DNA of 64,000 bases from the NCBI GenBank assembly GCA_000156115.1, contig DS995276.1, positions 1,191,523 to 1,255,522 of the forward strand, written 5' to 3'. The notes beneath the pieces are model-generated. The model saw nothing but the letters and a program-made list of their open reading frames with translations. It made no database searches and was not told where the DNA came from. The stretch is from Rhodobacteraceae bacterium HTCC2083 (GTDB taxonomy: Bacteria > Pseudomonadota > Alphaproteobacteria > Rhodobacterales > Rhodobacteraceae). Positions 34,699 to 44,626 of the stretch are shown in pieces. Position 1 is the first letter of the stretch; the number at the start of each line of letters is the position of its first letter. Position numbers and translations under genes: made by a program.

Positions 34699-36567
34699 CT
34701 AGGCCCGCTTTCTTTGACGAAGCTTAGCCAACAACAGTGTGAGCGCCGCGGGCGTCATACCATCAACACGACCTGCTTGAGCAAGGTTCATAGGCTGGAC
34801 CTGACCTAGCTTCTGCTTCAATTCGTTAGATAAACTGTCGATTGTAGTATAATCGAAGCCTTTAGGGATGTTCTGCGCCTCGTCACGCTTCAGCGCGTCT
34901 ACGTCCTTTTGCTGACGGGCAATATAGTTGGAGTACAACGCATCCCTTTCGACCTGCTCACGGATAACCCTCGGCGTCTCTGTCAGTTCTGGGAACAGGT
35001 CCAAAACATCTTCAAATTTTACATCGGGAAAAGCCAAAACTTGAATGCCATCACGACGATTTCCATCTTGATTCACTGAAATGCCGCCTGCGTTAATCTC
35101 TTTCGGTGTCAATAACTTAGCCTTAAGAGCGCTGACCACGCTCGCGATCTGCAATTTCTTTTCTTCAAATGCCAAACGACGTTTATATCCGACACAGCCA
35201 AGCTCAATCCCCAAGGGTGTAAGACGCTGATCGGCGTTGTCAGCACGCAACGAAAGACGGAATTCTGCGCGAGAGGTGAACATACGATAAGGTTCAGTCA
35301 CACCACGCGTTGTGAGATCGTCAATCATCACGCCAATATAGCTATTCGTTCGGCTAAAAATCACAGGATCACGACCCTGGATTTCCAAGGCTGCGTTCAA
35401 ACCAGCGACGAGTCCCTGCGCGGCGGCCTCTTCATATCCTGTTGTACCGTTTATCTGGCCCGCGAAGAAAAGGCCTTCGACCCCCTTAACGCTCAAGCGA
35501 GCATCCAAAGCTCGTGGGTCGACATAGTCATATTCAATCGCGTAACCCGGCTGCAAGATCTTCGCGTCCTCCAAACCTAAAATTGTTTGAACGTAAGCGT
35601 TTTGAACATCCTCTGGCAGGCTTGTAGAAATTCCATTGGGATAAACAGTGTGATCATTAACACCTTCAGGTTCTAAAAAGACCTGATGAGACGTTTTGTC
35701 GGCGAAACGGACGATCTTATCTTCTATCGAAGGACAATATCGCGGGCCAATGCCGTCGATATGGCCACCATACATCGCGCTTTTCTTGAGGTTTTCCTCG
35801 ATCAAAACGTGCGTACGCATATTTGTATGCGTGATGCCACAGTTTACTTGTTGCGATGTGACGCCTTTGGACATGAAGGAAAACAGCACAGGATCTTCAT
35901 CGCCCGGTTGGCTTTCCAAAATGTCCCAATTAATCGTACGACCATCCAAGCGCGGCGGCGTACCTGTTTTTAGACGTCCAAAAGGAAGTCTGAAGCTATC
36001 TATTCGCTCGGCGAGCTTGATAGATGGCTTATCACCCATGCGGCCACCCGGTTTTGAGACGTCGCCAATGTGAATGACGCCGCGCAGGAAAGTCCCCGTC
36101 GTTAGCACAACAGCGCTACAAAGCAATTGGGTTCCATCATCGAGAGCTACACCAACAACCCGAGCGCCTTCCATCAAGAAATCAACGGCCTCCCCTTCAA
36201 CAATTTTCAGGTTTTCCTGTGTTTCGATCTCTTTAAGCATTTCACCGCGATAGATTGAACGATCTGATTGCGCCCGCGGCCCTTGAACAGCAGGCCCTTT
36301 GCGACGGTTAAGTAAACGGAATTGAATACCGGCCTTATCAGCAACACGCGCCATGACGCCATCAAATGCATCTATTTCGCGAACGAGATGACCCTTACCA
36401 AGACCACCAATCGCTGGATTACAGGACATAACGCCGATGCCATCTTTGGACAGCGTCACTAAAGCGGTGCTAGACCCCATACGAGCAGACGCATGCGCAG
36501 CGTCACAACCCGCGTGACCACCGCCAATAACAACAACATCAAAATTCAATTGTTTCACGTGAAACAT
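34699..36567 (-). CDS. mnmG: tRNA uridine-5-carboxymethylaminomethyl synthesis enzyme MnmG
   Basis: A 622-residue FAD protein (GidA). It has the dinucleotide motif [17 protein letters not shown], the central [11 protein letters not shown] and the insert [16 protein letters not shown], and the C-terminal helices that bind MnmE. With MnmE it modifies the wobble uridine of certain tRNAs. The first codons (MFHVKQ) contain a perfect parS. It lies 3 bases after mnmE and abuts rsmG. Confidence 0.97.
   Translation of the reverse strand: MFHVKQLNFDVVVIGGGHAGCDAAHASARMGSSTALVTLSKDGIGVMSCNPAIGGLGKGHLVREIDAFDGVMARVADKAGIQFRLLNRRKGPAVQGPRAQSDRSIYRGEMLKEIETQENLKIVEGEAVDFLMEGARVVGVALDDGTQLLCSAVVLTTGTFLRGVIHIGDVSKPGGRMGDKPSIKLAERIDSFRLPFGRLKTGTPPRLDGRTINWDILESQPGDEDPVLFSFMSKGVTSQQVNCGITHTNMRTHVLIEENLKKSAMYGGHIDGIGPRYCPSIEDKIVRFADKTSHQVFLEPEGVNDHTVYPNGISTSLPEDVQNAYVQTILGLEDAKILQPGYAIEYDYVDPRALDARLSVKGVEGLFFAGQINGTTGYEEAAAQGLVAGLNAALEIQGRDPVIFSRTNSYIGVMIDDLTTRGVTEPYRMFTSRAEFRLSLRADNADQRLTPLGIELGCVGYKRRLAFEEKKLQIASVVSALKAKLLTPKEINAGGISVNQDGNRRDGIQVLAFPDVKFEDVLDLFPELTETPRVIREQVERDALYSNYIARQQKDVDALKRDEAQNIPKGFDYTTIDSLSNELKQKLGQVQPMNLAQAGRVDGMTPAALTLLLAKLRQRKRA
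36551..36566. promoter_or_regulatory. parS: parS site inside the start of mnmG
   Basis: A second perfect TGTTTCACGTGAAACA palindrome, overlapping the mnmG start codon region (MFHVKQ). About 3.2 kb left of the putative origin and 1.9 kb from the rsmG copy. Confidence 0.93.
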
Positions 36568-36570
36568 TCC

Positions 36571-37863
36571 TTACTTACCAAGACAGAAGCTTGAAAAAAT
36601 TTCATCCAAGAGATTCTCGACATCTACATGACCAATCAAACTGTTCAAAGCACGAATAGCGGAGCGCATATCCTCTGCGACCAGATCATAATAGTCAGGA
36701 CCAAAATCAAGACCTTCTTTAGCGGCACTCAGATATTTTTGAGAGGAAAGTAGCGCTTGCCGATGCCGTTCTCGCGTTGCAATTCCAGCGCTGGCTGATC
36801 GATCCAAAAGCGTTTTTGAAATAGCGGCAACCAAATGATCCACGCCTTCCCCAGTCTTGCCTGAGACTGACCGACGGGTTCGATCGACAAACAAATCTGC
36901 TTTGCCCAACATTTCAATGTCACCGGAACGCTGTTCAATCGGGAACTGCTCTTCCACGGTCGACTTTAAGAAAACCCTCAGATCAGCCTTTTCAGCACGG
37001 TCCAAAGCGCGATCTATACCGATCTTCTCGACGAAATCTTCAGTTTCTCTTAAACCAGCAGTATCCAAAATAGTCACAGGAAGACCATTCAGATCTAGCT
37101 TTACCTCAATCACATCGCGCGTTGTTCCCGCGTATTCAGAGGTGATCGCAGCGTCACGTCCCGCAATCGAATTCAAAAGGGTGGACTTGCCAACATTCGG
37201 TGGGCCAATAATCGCAACTTCAAATCCTGCGCGAATACGTTCAGCAGTTTTGACACCTTCTGCTTCCTTGATAATCGCTCTTTCACTACGTTCTAACAGG
37301 ACAAGAACTTCTGGCGTCACATCGATGGGAACATCTTCGTCCGCAAAATCAATTGTCGCCTCTAACAGAGATGCGGCACGAATAAGATCACTACGCCAAA
37401 TTTCCGCTGTACGGCCTAGATCACCAGCAAGCACCCGAACCGCTTGTTTGCGTTGTGATTCCGTCTCGGCGTCTATGAGGTCTGCCAGGCCTTCTACTTG
37501 TGCGAGATCCAGCTTTCCATTTTCTAGAGCGCGTCGCGTGAATTCCCCCGGTTCTGCCAAACGCAGACCAACGACGCCACCAAGCAACTCCATCATCCGC
37601 GCGACAATCGCAGTGCTACCGTGGAGATGAAATTCAACAACAGGTTCGCCCGTGAAACTTTTACGATCCTCGAAAGTCAGAACAAGCGCTTGATCGATCA
37701 AAGTGCCCTGCAGATCTGTCAGATTACGCAGCGCAGCTTTGTGACTAACAGGCAAGTTTTCGCAAAACGCTTCACCCGCATCCCTCGCGCGAGCGCCAGA
37801 AATACGAATTACAGAAACACCGGCTTTACCTTGCGCGGTCGCGAGAGCAAAAATCGTGTCCAT
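36571..37863 (-). CDS. mnmE: tRNA modification GTPase MnmE
   Basis: A 430-residue GTPase (TrmE). The N-terminal formyl-THF domain begins [20 protein letters not shown]; the G domain has [13 protein letters not shown] and DTAGLRET; the protein ends with the family motif FCLGK, whose Cys is important for activity. It works with MnmG. The gene lies between rho (21 bases upstream) and mnmG on the minus strand. Confidence 0.97.
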   Translation of the reverse strand: MDTIFALATAQGKAGVSVIRISGARARDAGEAFCENLPVSHKAALRNLTDLQGTLIDQALVLTFEDRKSFTGEPVVEFHLHGSTAIVARMMELLGGVVGLRLAEPGEFTRRALENGKLDLAQVEGLADLIDAETESQRKQAVRVLAGDLGRTAEIWRSDLIRAASLLEATIDFADEDVPIDVTPEVLVLLERSERAIIKEAEGVKTAERIRAGFEVAIIGPPNVGKSTLLNSIAGRDAAITSEYAGTTRDVIEVKLDLNGLPVTILDTAGLRETEDFVEKIGIDRALDRAEKADLRVFLKSTVEEQFPIEQRSGDIEMLGKADLFVDRTRRSVSGKTGEGVDHLVAAISKTLLDRSASAGIATRERHRQALLSSQKYLSAAKEGLDFGPDYYDLVAEDMRSAIRALNSLIGHVDVENLLDEIFSSFCLGK

Positions 37864-37884
37864 GACACCTGCCCCAATTGGTTA

Positions 37885-39156
37885 TTAGGTGTTCATTGAA
37901 TCAAAAAACTCTGCATTGCTCTTTGTTTGTTTGAGCTTGCCGAGCAGAAATTCAACAGCGTCCGTCGTGCCCATTGGGTTGAGAATACGACGCAAAACGA
38001 AGGTTTTCTGCATATCGACCTTATCGATGAGAAGGTCTTCCTTGCGCGTACCAGACTTGAGAATATCAATCGCAGGATAAACACGCTTGTCAGAAATCTT
38101 ACGATCAAGAACGATTTCAGAGTTACCCGTACCTTTGAATTCTTCAAAAATGACTTCGTCCATACGCGAACCGGTGTCGATCAACGCTGTTGAGATAATT
38201 GTAAGGGAACCACCCTCTTCGATATTGCGTGCAGCACCGAAGAAACGCTTTGGTCGTTGCAGTGCATTCGCATCCACACCACCCGTTAGAACTTTACCAG
38301 AGGAAGGCACCACAGTGTTGAAGGCCCTACCAAGTCTTGTGATCGAATCAAGTAGGATAACCACATCTCGCTTATGCTCAACCAAACGTTTGGCCTTTTC
38401 GATGACCATTTCAGAGACAGCTACGTGACGCGTCGCTGGCTCGTCAAAGGTGGAAGACACAACTTCACCCTTCACGGAACGCTGCATGTCTGTAACTTCT
38501 TCGGGGCGTTCGTCGATCAAAAGCACGATCAAATAACACTCTGGATGGTTGGCTTCGATGCTTGCCGCGATGTTTTGCAGCAAAACAGTTTTACCCGTTC
38601 GTGGCGGCGCAACGATCAAACAACGCTGACCTTTACCGATAGGCGCAACCAAGTCGATAATACGCGCCGAGCGATCTTTGATGGTCGGATCTTCGATTTC
38701 CAATTTAAAACGCTCATCAGGATAAAGCGGTGTGAGGTTATCAAAAGCGATCTTGTGCTTCGTCTTCTCAGGCGCTTCAAAGTTGATCTGCATTACGTTG
38801 ATAAGCGCGAAGTAGCGTTGATTATCGTCAGGCGCAGTGATCACGCCATCGACTGTATCACCTGTGCGCAATGAATATTTGCGGATCATTTCAGGAGAGA
38901 CGTAGATATCATCAGGACCCGGCAAGTAGTTCGCTTCAGGTGATCGCAGAAAACCAAAACCGTCTTGAAGGACTTCCAGAACACCGTCACCCATGATTTC
39001 CCAACCTTCATCTGCGCGTTCACGCAAGATTTGGAACATCATTTCGCCCTTACGCATGGTGGATGCGTTCTCGATCTCCAGCTCTTCAGCCATGGAAACG
39101 AGGTTTTTAGGGCTTTGCGCCTTGAGTTGCGCAAGTGCGAGCGAGTTTTGTATCAT
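37885..39156 (-). CDS. rho: Transcription termination factor Rho
   Basis: A 423-residue hexameric RNA helicase. It has an N-terminal RNA-binding domain ([21 protein letters not shown]), Walker [16 protein letters not shown], Walker [16 protein letters not shown], and the R-loop [20 protein letters not shown] region. The length is typical of alphaproteobacteria, without large inserts. It is the gene before mnmE in the leftward origin-proximal series. Confidence 0.97.
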   Translation of the reverse strand: MIQNSLALAQLKAQSPKNLVSMAEELEIENASTMRKGEMMFQILRERADEGWEIMGDGVLEVLQDGFGFLRSPEANYLPGPDDIYVSPEMIRKYSLRTGDTVDGVITAPDDNQRYFALINVMQINFEAPEKTKHKIAFDNLTPLYPDERFKLEIEDPTIKDRSARIIDLVAPIGKGQRCLIVAPPRTGKTVLLQNIAASIEANHPECYLIVLLIDERPEEVTDMQRSVKGEVVSSTFDEPATRHVAVSEMVIEKAKRLVEHKRDVVILLDSITRLGRAFNTVVPSSGKVLTGGVDANALQRPKRFFGAARNIEEGGSLTIISTALIDTGSRMDEVIFEEFKGTGNSEIVLDRKISDKRVYPAIDILKSGTRKEDLLIDKVDMQKTFVLRRILNPMGTTDAVEFLLGKLKQTKSNAEFFDSMNT

Positions 39157-39287
39157 GAAATATCCTTGGGCAGCACACCATTTTGGCGCTACGCAATCAG
39201 GTTAGAATTAGGAGATGCACGTTTGTCCCGAACGGGCGCGCGTTAAAGTTCTGATACAGAGCTGTCGCAAGCGAGTCAAATACGCTC

Positions 39288-39737
39288 TCAGAACTTCACA
39301 ACGACCGATACAACGATGAGAACCATCAAAAGGGTGGGTACCTCATTCATCAAGCGATACTGACGCCCTGTGAGGCTATTTGTGCCGTTAACGAAATCTT
39401 TACGACGTTTACCTAACCATTCATGAAAGATCGTCATCAAAATCACGCTAGCACCTTTGACCCAAGGCCACCAAAAGGACCAATCTACAATTCCAGGGGT
39501 CAGCACCAAACAAAGACCGAAGATCCAAGTGGCAATCATTGCAGGCTGCATAATCACTTTGAACAGCTTCATTTCCATGTCTTGGTAAGTCTCGTGCAGC
39601 AGACCTGTCAGATCAACGCGTTCTACATGATTCACAAGCAATCTAGGAAAGTAGAACAACCCTGCCATCCAAGAAATCACTGCCATGATGTGCAGTGACT
39701 TGATCCAAGGATAGGCGGAAGCGAGAAAATCAGACAT
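39288..39737 (-). CDS. hemJ: Protoporphyrinogen oxidase HemJ
   Basis: A 149-residue, four-helix inner-membrane protein of the HemJ (UPF0093) family, which converts protoporphyrinogen IX to protoporphyrin IX in bacteria without HemG or HemY. The conserved His is in KSLHIMAVISWMAGLFYFPRL and the tail RLMNEVPTLLMVLIV is typical. It borders the putative origin on its left. In relatives hemE often lies here, but it is absent from this window. Confidence 0.92.
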   Translation of the reverse strand: MSDFLASAYPWIKSLHIMAVISWMAGLFYFPRLLVNHVERVDLTGLLHETYQDMEMKLFKVIMQPAMIATWIFGLCLVLTPGIVDWSFWWPWVKGASVILMTIFHEWLGKRRKDFVNGTNSLTGRQYRLMNEVPTLLMVLIVVSVVVKF

Positions 39738-40123
39738 GTCCTATCTTTAATAATAATAAATAAAAGATAAAAGGTTGATGATTAAGTAGGGATCACCCTT
39801 TCTGTGGATTAATGATTTTTCCCCAGAAGTTTGAACATGTTGATAAGCTTGTAATCGAATACCTATAAGTAACATAATTTATAATTATTATTATTAAAAA
39901 CAATTAGTTAAGATATTTTATGATGTGGATATCCTAGGGACAGCGCGCGTATCATTCTCAACTTTGACGAAATGTAGCTTTTCAAAGTTATCCAAATCCA
40001 CAGGGTAGGAATCGGTGTGCATTTTTGTGGCACGGCGTTGAACTCCCCAGCTTGCCAAGTCACGCGGAGTTGCGCAGTAATGCTCCTTAATAAATCCTTA
40101 CTCTGATCCACGGAATTATCCAC
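39738..40123. other. oriC: Putative chromosomal replication origin (oriC)
   Basis: A 386-base non-coding gap, far more AT-rich than its neighbours. DnaA-box-like 9-mers: TTATCCACA (40116-40124, perfect), TTATCCAAA (39988-39996), and on the minus strand TAATCCACA (39803-39811) and ATATCCACA (39924-39932), each one mismatch; weaker ones at 39994 and 40104. Two AT-rich tracts (39745-39770 and 39862-39920, with ATAATTATTATTATTAAAAA) could be the unwinding element. Flanking order rho-hemJ | maf-aroE-coaE-dnaQ-secB matches the Caulobacter origin neighbourhood, and genes diverge from it. parAB and parS are within 9 kb. The function is inferred. Confidence 0.82.
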
Positions 40124-40723
40124 ATGCCTGCGCCTCTTATCCTCGCCTCTGGTTCTGAAACGCGCCGTGATATGTTGCAAAACGCAGGGCTAGAGATCGA
40201 AGTCATCAAGCCGCGTGTTGATGAAGGCATGATGCGCGATGCTATGTTGGCAGACGAAGCCAATCCACGCGATATTGCAGATGCGCTGGCGGAGATGAAA
40301 GCACGCAAGATCAGTGAAAAGCACCCTGAACGTCTGGTGCTTGGCTGTGATCAAGCGCTCGATTTTCGCGGAATCCTCTATTCTAAGGCGACGTCAAAAG
40401 AGAAAGCTGTGCAACACCTGACCGAACTGCGCGGCGCGCGTCATTCTTTGTTAAGTGCTGCAGTGCTTTATGAAGACGGCAAACCCATTTGGCGACATAT
40501 TGGTCAGGCGCGCCTGACCACACGCGTTTATTCTGATGCCTTCATAAGTGATTACGTGGATCGCAATTGGGACGAGATCCGACATTGCGTCGGGTGTTAC
40601 CAGCTTGAGGCCGAAGGCGTGCGCCTGTTCGCGCAGGTCGAGGGCAATCATTTCACTATTCTTGGCCTTCCTCTTATTGAGCTGGTCAATTATCTCACCC
40701 TCAAAGGGGTACTCCAGCAATGA
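40124..40723 (+). CDS. maf: Maf-family nucleotide pyrophosphatase
   Basis: A 199-residue Maf protein, a house-cleaning nucleotide diphosphatase linked to division arrest. The family start LILASGSETRRDMLQNAG and the core LGCDQALDFRG are clear. Its start codon overlaps a perfect DnaA box, so DnaA could affect its transcription. It opens the rightward operon maf-aroE-coaE-dnaQ, with each junction overlapping. Confidence 0.93.
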   Translation: MPAPLILASGSETRRDMLQNAGLEIEVIKPRVDEGMMRDAMLADEANPRDIADALAEMKARKISEKHPERLVLGCDQALDFRGILYSKATSKEKAVQHLTELRGARHSLLSAAVLYEDGKPIWRHIGQARLTTRVYSDAFISDYVDRNWDEIRHCVGCYQLEAEGVRLFAQVEGNHFTILGLPLIELVNYLTLKGVLQQ

Positions 40724-41553
40724 GCGATCAAAAAATTCCGTTGGCGGGCGTGATTGGTCACCCGATTGCACATTCCAAGTCGCCGCAGCTACATGGGCAT
40801 TGGCTGAAAAAGAACGGCATCAAGGGTCATTATATTCCGATGGATATCGCGCCTAAAGATTTAGAAAGCGCGATCCGCTTGTTGCCGAAAATGGGGTTTG
40901 TCGGCGTCAATGTGACGATCCCGCATAAAGAAGCAGTGCTGAAAATTGCAGACCTTGTGACGGATCGCGCCAAGCAGATTGGCGCTGCAAACACGTTGAT
41001 ATTCCGCAAAGATGGCAAAATTCACGCGGATAACACGGATGGATACGGATTTATGCAAAACCTGCTGCAATCTGCGCCAAAATGGGATCCGCGCGCAGGC
41101 CCTGCGATGGTTCTTGGCGCTGGTGGTGCTGCACGGGCAGTTTTGGCGTCTTTCATTGACATTGGTGTGCCTGAAATCCTGCTCAGTAATCGGACACGAG
41201 AACGTGCGGAAACACTCAAGGCTGATTTTGGCGATAAGATTACGGTCGTGGATTGGGTACAAGCCGGCAATGCTATTGAGGGGGCTAATGCAGTGATCAA
41301 CACCACCTCCCTTGGTATGATTGGAAAACCTGAAATGCGCGTTCCTCTGGATGCGCTCGCGCCAGGGATGTTGGTGAGTGATTTGGTTTATACCCCTCTA
41401 CAAACCAAACTTTTGCGCGCGGCGACAGAGGTAGGCGCGACGGCGGTGGATGGCCTCGGCATGCTTTTGCACCAAGCGACACCGGGATTTGAGCGTTGGT
41501 TCAAAGTGAAGCCCGAAGTCGATGATGAACTGCGCGCGGTAGTGTTGCGATGA
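40720..41553 (+). CDS. aroE: Shikimate dehydrogenase (NADP)
   Basis: A 277-residue enzyme reducing 3-dehydroshikimate to shikimate for aromatic amino acids. The substrate site AGVIGHPIAHSKSPQLHG, the catalytic Lys in TIPHKEAVL, NTDGYGF and the cofactor loop GAGGAARAV are intact; SNRTRE suggests NADP preference. It overlaps maf and coaE by 4 bases each. Confidence 0.96.
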   Translation: MSDQKIPLAGVIGHPIAHSKSPQLHGHWLKKNGIKGHYIPMDIAPKDLESAIRLLPKMGFVGVNVTIPHKEAVLKIADLVTDRAKQIGAANTLIFRKDGKIHADNTDGYGFMQNLLQSAPKWDPRAGPAMVLGAGGAARAVLASFIDIGVPEILLSNRTRERAETLKADFGDKITVVDWVQAGNAIEGANAVINTTSLGMIGKPEMRVPLDALAPGMLVSDLVYTPLQTKLLRAATEVGATAVDGLGMLLHQATPGFERWFKVKPEVDDELRAVVLR

Positions 41554-42143
41554 GCTTTAAACTTGGTCTTACCGGCTCTATCGGTATGGGCAAATCTACG
41601 ACGGCGCAAATGTTCGCGGATGCAAGCTGCGCCGTTTGGGATGCGGATGCGGCTGTGCATCGGCTTTATGCGCCAAATGGTTTGGCGATTGCGCCTGTTG
41701 CTGAGTTGGTTCCTGATGCCTTGAATGGTGACACTTTGGACCGCGAGATACTGCGTGATGCTATTCGAGCAGATACGACGCTTTTACCGAAGATTGAAAA
41801 GATCGTGCATCCATTGGTCGGGCAAGACCGTGCTCGCTTTATTGAAAATGCGACTGCAGACATACTGGTTTTTGATATTCCGATCCTCTTTGAGACAGGT
41901 GGTAACAAAGCGATGGATGCTGTTGCGTGCGTAAGTGTTGATGCAGATACACAGCGCACACGTGTTCTGGCGCGTGGCACCATGAGCGAAGAAGATTTTC
42001 AGATGATCCTGTCGCGTCAAATGCCCATTGAAGAAAAGCGCGCGCTTAGTGATTATGTGATCGAAACTGACACGCTGGACCATGCGCAAACGCAGGTTTT
42101 GGCGATTGTTGAGGACATCAAAAGGAAGCTGCAAAATGCGTGA
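41550..42143 (+). CDS. coaE: Dephospho-CoA kinase
   Basis: A 197-residue P-loop kinase for the last step of CoA synthesis. Walker A is GSIGMGKSTTAQMF, with the family motifs DADAAVHRLY and VFDIPILFETGG. It overlaps aroE by 4 bases and dnaQ by 8 bases. Confidence 0.96.
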   Translation: MSFKLGLTGSIGMGKSTTAQMFADASCAVWDADAAVHRLYAPNGLAIAPVAELVPDALNGDTLDREILRDAIRADTTLLPKIEKIVHPLVGQDRARFIENATADILVFDIPILFETGGNKAMDAVACVSVDADTQRTRVLARGTMSEEDFQMILSRQMPIEEKRALSDYVIETDTLDHAQTQVLAIVEDIKRKLQNA

Positions 42144-42825
42144 ACTGGTATTGGACACGGAAACAACAGGTTTTGATCCGCAGCAAGGTGATCGCATCGT
42201 TGAAATTGGCGCGGTTGAGTTGATTAACCAGATGCCAACGGGGCGTACGTATCATCAGTATATCAACCCCGAACGCGCCATGCCGGATGACGCGTTTCAG
42301 GTACATGGCTTGGGCGATGATTTTCTTCGTGATAAACCTGTGTTCAAACAAATTGCGCAGGAGTTTCTAGATTTCGTCAAGGATGACACAATGGTCATTC
42401 ATAACGCTTCTTTCGATATGAAGTTTTTAAACGCTGAGCTGGGTTGGCTCAACATGAAGCAATTACCGATGGAGCAAGCGCTCGATACTCTGGCAATTGC
42501 ACGCAAACGTTTTCCAGGCTCGCCCGCATCATTGGACGCTTTGTGCCGTCGCTTTAATATCGACAATTCAAACCGAACGCTGCATGGCGCTTTGCTTGAT
42601 TCCGAAATTCTTGCGGAAGTGTATTTGGAATTGTTGGGTGGTCGTCAGCCTGGTCTCGTTCTTGCCAATACTGGCGGCAGCGCGAGTGGTGGATCAGAGG
42701 AAACTTGGCGCGCATCCAAACGCCCTACCCCACTTCCCTCTCGGATCACCGAGGAAGAAGCCAAAGCGCATACAGCCTTCGTTGAGAAACTTGGCGAGGA
42801 TGCACTTTGGTCTAAGCTTGGTTAA
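42136..42825 (+). CDS. dnaQ: DNA polymerase III epsilon subunit (proofreading exonuclease)
   Basis: A 229-residue DEDDh 3'-5' exonuclease. ExoI is LDTETTGFDP, ExoII VIHNASFDMKFLN and ExoIII HGALLDSEILAEVYL. It proofreads within the replicative polymerase. The frame is open 18 codons upstream into coaE; the ATG at 42136 (MRELVLDTETTG) is the family start. Its stop is 5 bases from the convergent secB stop. Confidence 0.96.
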   Translation: MRELVLDTETTGFDPQQGDRIVEIGAVELINQMPTGRTYHQYINPERAMPDDAFQVHGLGDDFLRDKPVFKQIAQEFLDFVKDDTMVIHNASFDMKFLNAELGWLNMKQLPMEQALDTLAIARKRFPGSPASLDALCRRFNIDNSNRTLHGALLDSEILAEVYLELLGGRQPGLVLANTGGSASGGSEETWRASKRPTPLPSRITEEEAKAHTAFVEKLGEDALWSKLG

Positions 42826-42830
42826 GCCCT

Positions 42831-43337
42831 TTAGTTAGGCTTGACTTGTGCTGCTGCATCCGCTTGACGGCGCGCGATTTCATTGCGGTACAAAGCGACA
42901 AAATCGATGTTCTCAAGGTTGAGCGGTGGAAAGCCACCATCGCGCGTCACGTCTGATACGATGCGGCGCACGAACGGGAATGTCATGCGCGGGCACTCGA
43001 TCAACAAGAATGGGTGCATTTGATCTTCTGGCACACCTTCGATGTGGAAAACGCCTGCATATTCAAGCTCAAGCAAGAACAACTGCTGATCGCTTTCCTT
43101 AACCTTGGAGCTGATCTGAACCTTGGTGATCACTTCAAACTGGTGCTCGGCAGTGCGCTTTTTCGCGTCCAAGTTCACCTGAACACTGACGTCTGGGTTC
43201 ACTTCGCCCTGAATGCCTTTCTGTGCAAGTATGTTTTCAAATGACATGTCGCGAATGTATTGCGCGAGGATGTTCATCTTGATCTGCGGTGCCTCTGGGG
43301 CTGCTGCCCCCTCTGCTGCTGTTTCGTTTTCAGCCAT
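42831..43337 (-). CDS. secB: Protein-export chaperone SecB
   Basis: A 168-residue SecB with an Ala/Glu-rich N-terminus, then IKMNILAQYIRDMSFEN, the client-binding sheet (VNLDAKKR, FEVITKVQISS), ECPRMTFPFVRRIVSDVTRDGGFPPL and the short tail. It holds preproteins for SecA. It is convergent with dnaQ and follows the fxsA gene by 58 bases. Confidence 0.95.
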   Translation of the reverse strand: MAENETAAEGAAAPEAPQIKMNILAQYIRDMSFENILAQKGIQGEVNPDVSVQVNLDAKKRTAEHQFEVITKVQISSKVKESDQQLFLLELEYAGVFHIEGVPEDQMHPFLLIECPRMTFPFVRRIVSDVTRDGGFPPLNLENIDFVALYRNEIARRQADAAAQVKPN

Positions 43338-43395
43338 TGGAATTCTCCGGTAAAATGTCAGTTGGCACGGTGCTTATCAGCAAGATGCGCGGGCC

Positions 43396-43866
43396 TCAAT
43401 GCTTGGTCCAACCAGAAGGTGGCGCATTTGGATCACGTGGCACTTCTTCGAATTCACCATCGATAATGTCCGCTTCTTGCGGACGCTGACGCGGATGGCC
43501 GCCCATTTCAAAACTCTGCACTTTGATACGGGATTTAAGATAGCGAAACACAGCGGACCGTACGCCCGGAATAAGCAGTGCAAAACCAACAGCATCGGTG
43601 AAAAATCCTGGCGTTAGCAAAAGCGCGCCGGATACAAGGATCATAGCCCCGTGCGCCAGCGGTTCGGACGGATCAGAGAGCGTTCCAAACGATTGTCGTA
43701 GGCTGTTCATCGCCAAAGCACCCTGCGTTCTGACCAGGAAAGTGCCAATCACGGCCGTCAAAACAACGATTCCGAGTGTGGACCAGAGACCAATCGCTCC
43801 ACCAATTTGGATAAACAGAGCGATTTCTATCAAAGGAACCGACAAAAAGGCCAAAAATAACCACAT
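43396..43866 (-). CDS. fxsA: FxsA-family membrane protein
   Basis: A 156-residue inner-membrane protein with about three or four helices (LFLAFLSVPLIEIALFIQIGG, TLGIVVLTAVIGTFLV, LLLTPGFFTDAVGFALLIPG) and a hydrophilic tail. FxsA in E. coli suppresses exclusion of phage T7 by the F plasmid when overproduced; its native job is unknown. AGGAG before the ATG at 43866 supports that start; the longer frame runs into the divergent promoter region. Confidence 0.9.
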   Translation of the reverse strand: MWLFLAFLSVPLIEIALFIQIGGAIGLWSTLGIVVLTAVIGTFLVRTQGALAMNSLRQSFGTLSDPSEPLAHGAMILVSGALLLTPGFFTDAVGFALLIPGVRSAVFRYLKSRIKVQSFEMGGHPRQRPQEADIIDGEFEEVPRDPNAPPSGWTKH

Positions 43867-43972
43867 CTTTAGTGTTCTCCTATCACCTGGGGGCAGAATG
43901 GACTTGACCGCCGCCCTTGCGTACATAAGTCCTCAAGTAACGTGTTGCTATGCTTTAGAGGACGACCCATTC

Positions 43973-44626
43973 ATGAATTCGCCCATTATCCAGCTTTTGG
44001 TGCTTGCCGGCATCGCGGTTTTTCTTATTTTGCGCCTTAAAAACGTGCTTGGAACGCGGGAGGGCTTTGAGCAGCCGCCAGCCCAAGTGCCCTCTGGTCG
44101 CAAACGACCCGAGTTTGAAGTCATCGAAGGTGGTCCCGACCCTGATATTGCGGATCACACCGACGGTATGCCCGAAGCGGCCGAAGCATTGGCGAAGATG
44201 AAAGCAGCAGAGCCATCGTTTGGCGTGTCTGATTTCCTCGGCGGCGCGCGCGGCGCTTATGAAATGATCCTCATCGGATTCGAGCGCGGCGAAATGGCAG
44301 ACATCAAGCCATTCCTTGATGATGACGTCTATGCCAGCTTCGCGGAAGTCGTTGAAATGCGCGCAAAGCAAGGCCTGACTGTTGAGGCCGAGTTTGTCGG
44401 CATTCGCGAAATGTCATTGGCTGATGCGACATTTGATGACGAAAACGGGATTGGTGAGGTCTCCGTAAAGTTCATCGGCGAAATGACATCTGTTGTGCGT
44501 GATAACGCGGGTGAAATCGTTGAAGGCGATGCGAAAAAAGTGAAGCGTCAGAAAGACATTTGGACCTTCGCGCGTAAGATGGGGTCTGATGATCCAAACT
44601 GGCAACTTGTTGCCACTGGCGAATGA
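43973..44626 (+). CDS. Tim44-domain protein
   Basis: A 217-residue protein with one N-terminal membrane helix (IIQLLVLAGIAVFLILRL) followed by a linker and a C-terminal Tim44/TimA-like domain (ARGAYEMILIGFERGEMADIKPFLDDDVYASFAEVVEMR). Alphaproteobacterial relatives are membrane-bound and may aid folding or placement of membrane proteins. The frame is open upstream to 43598, antisense to fxsA; the ATG at 43973 is chosen. It overlaps mltA by 4 bases. Confidence 0.88.
   Translation: MNSPIIQLLVLAGIAVFLILRLKNVLGTREGFEQPPAQVPSGRKRPEFEVIEGGPDPDIADHTDGMPEAAEALAKMKAAEPSFGVSDFLGGARGAYEMILIGFERGEMADIKPFLDDDVYASFAEVVEMRAKQGLTVEAEFVGIREMSLADATFDDENGIGEVSVKFIGEMTSVVRDNAGEIVEGDAKKVKRQKDIWTFARKMGSDDPNWQLVATGE

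Noticed and set aside
36857-37630. 257-residue open frame on the plus strand
   Set aside because: Antisense to mnmE, low-complexity Ser/Arg/Ala composition, no ribosome site.
43598-43972. N-terminal extension of the Tim44-like protein
   Set aside because: Antisense to fxsA and would place about 125 unrelated residues before the membrane helix.
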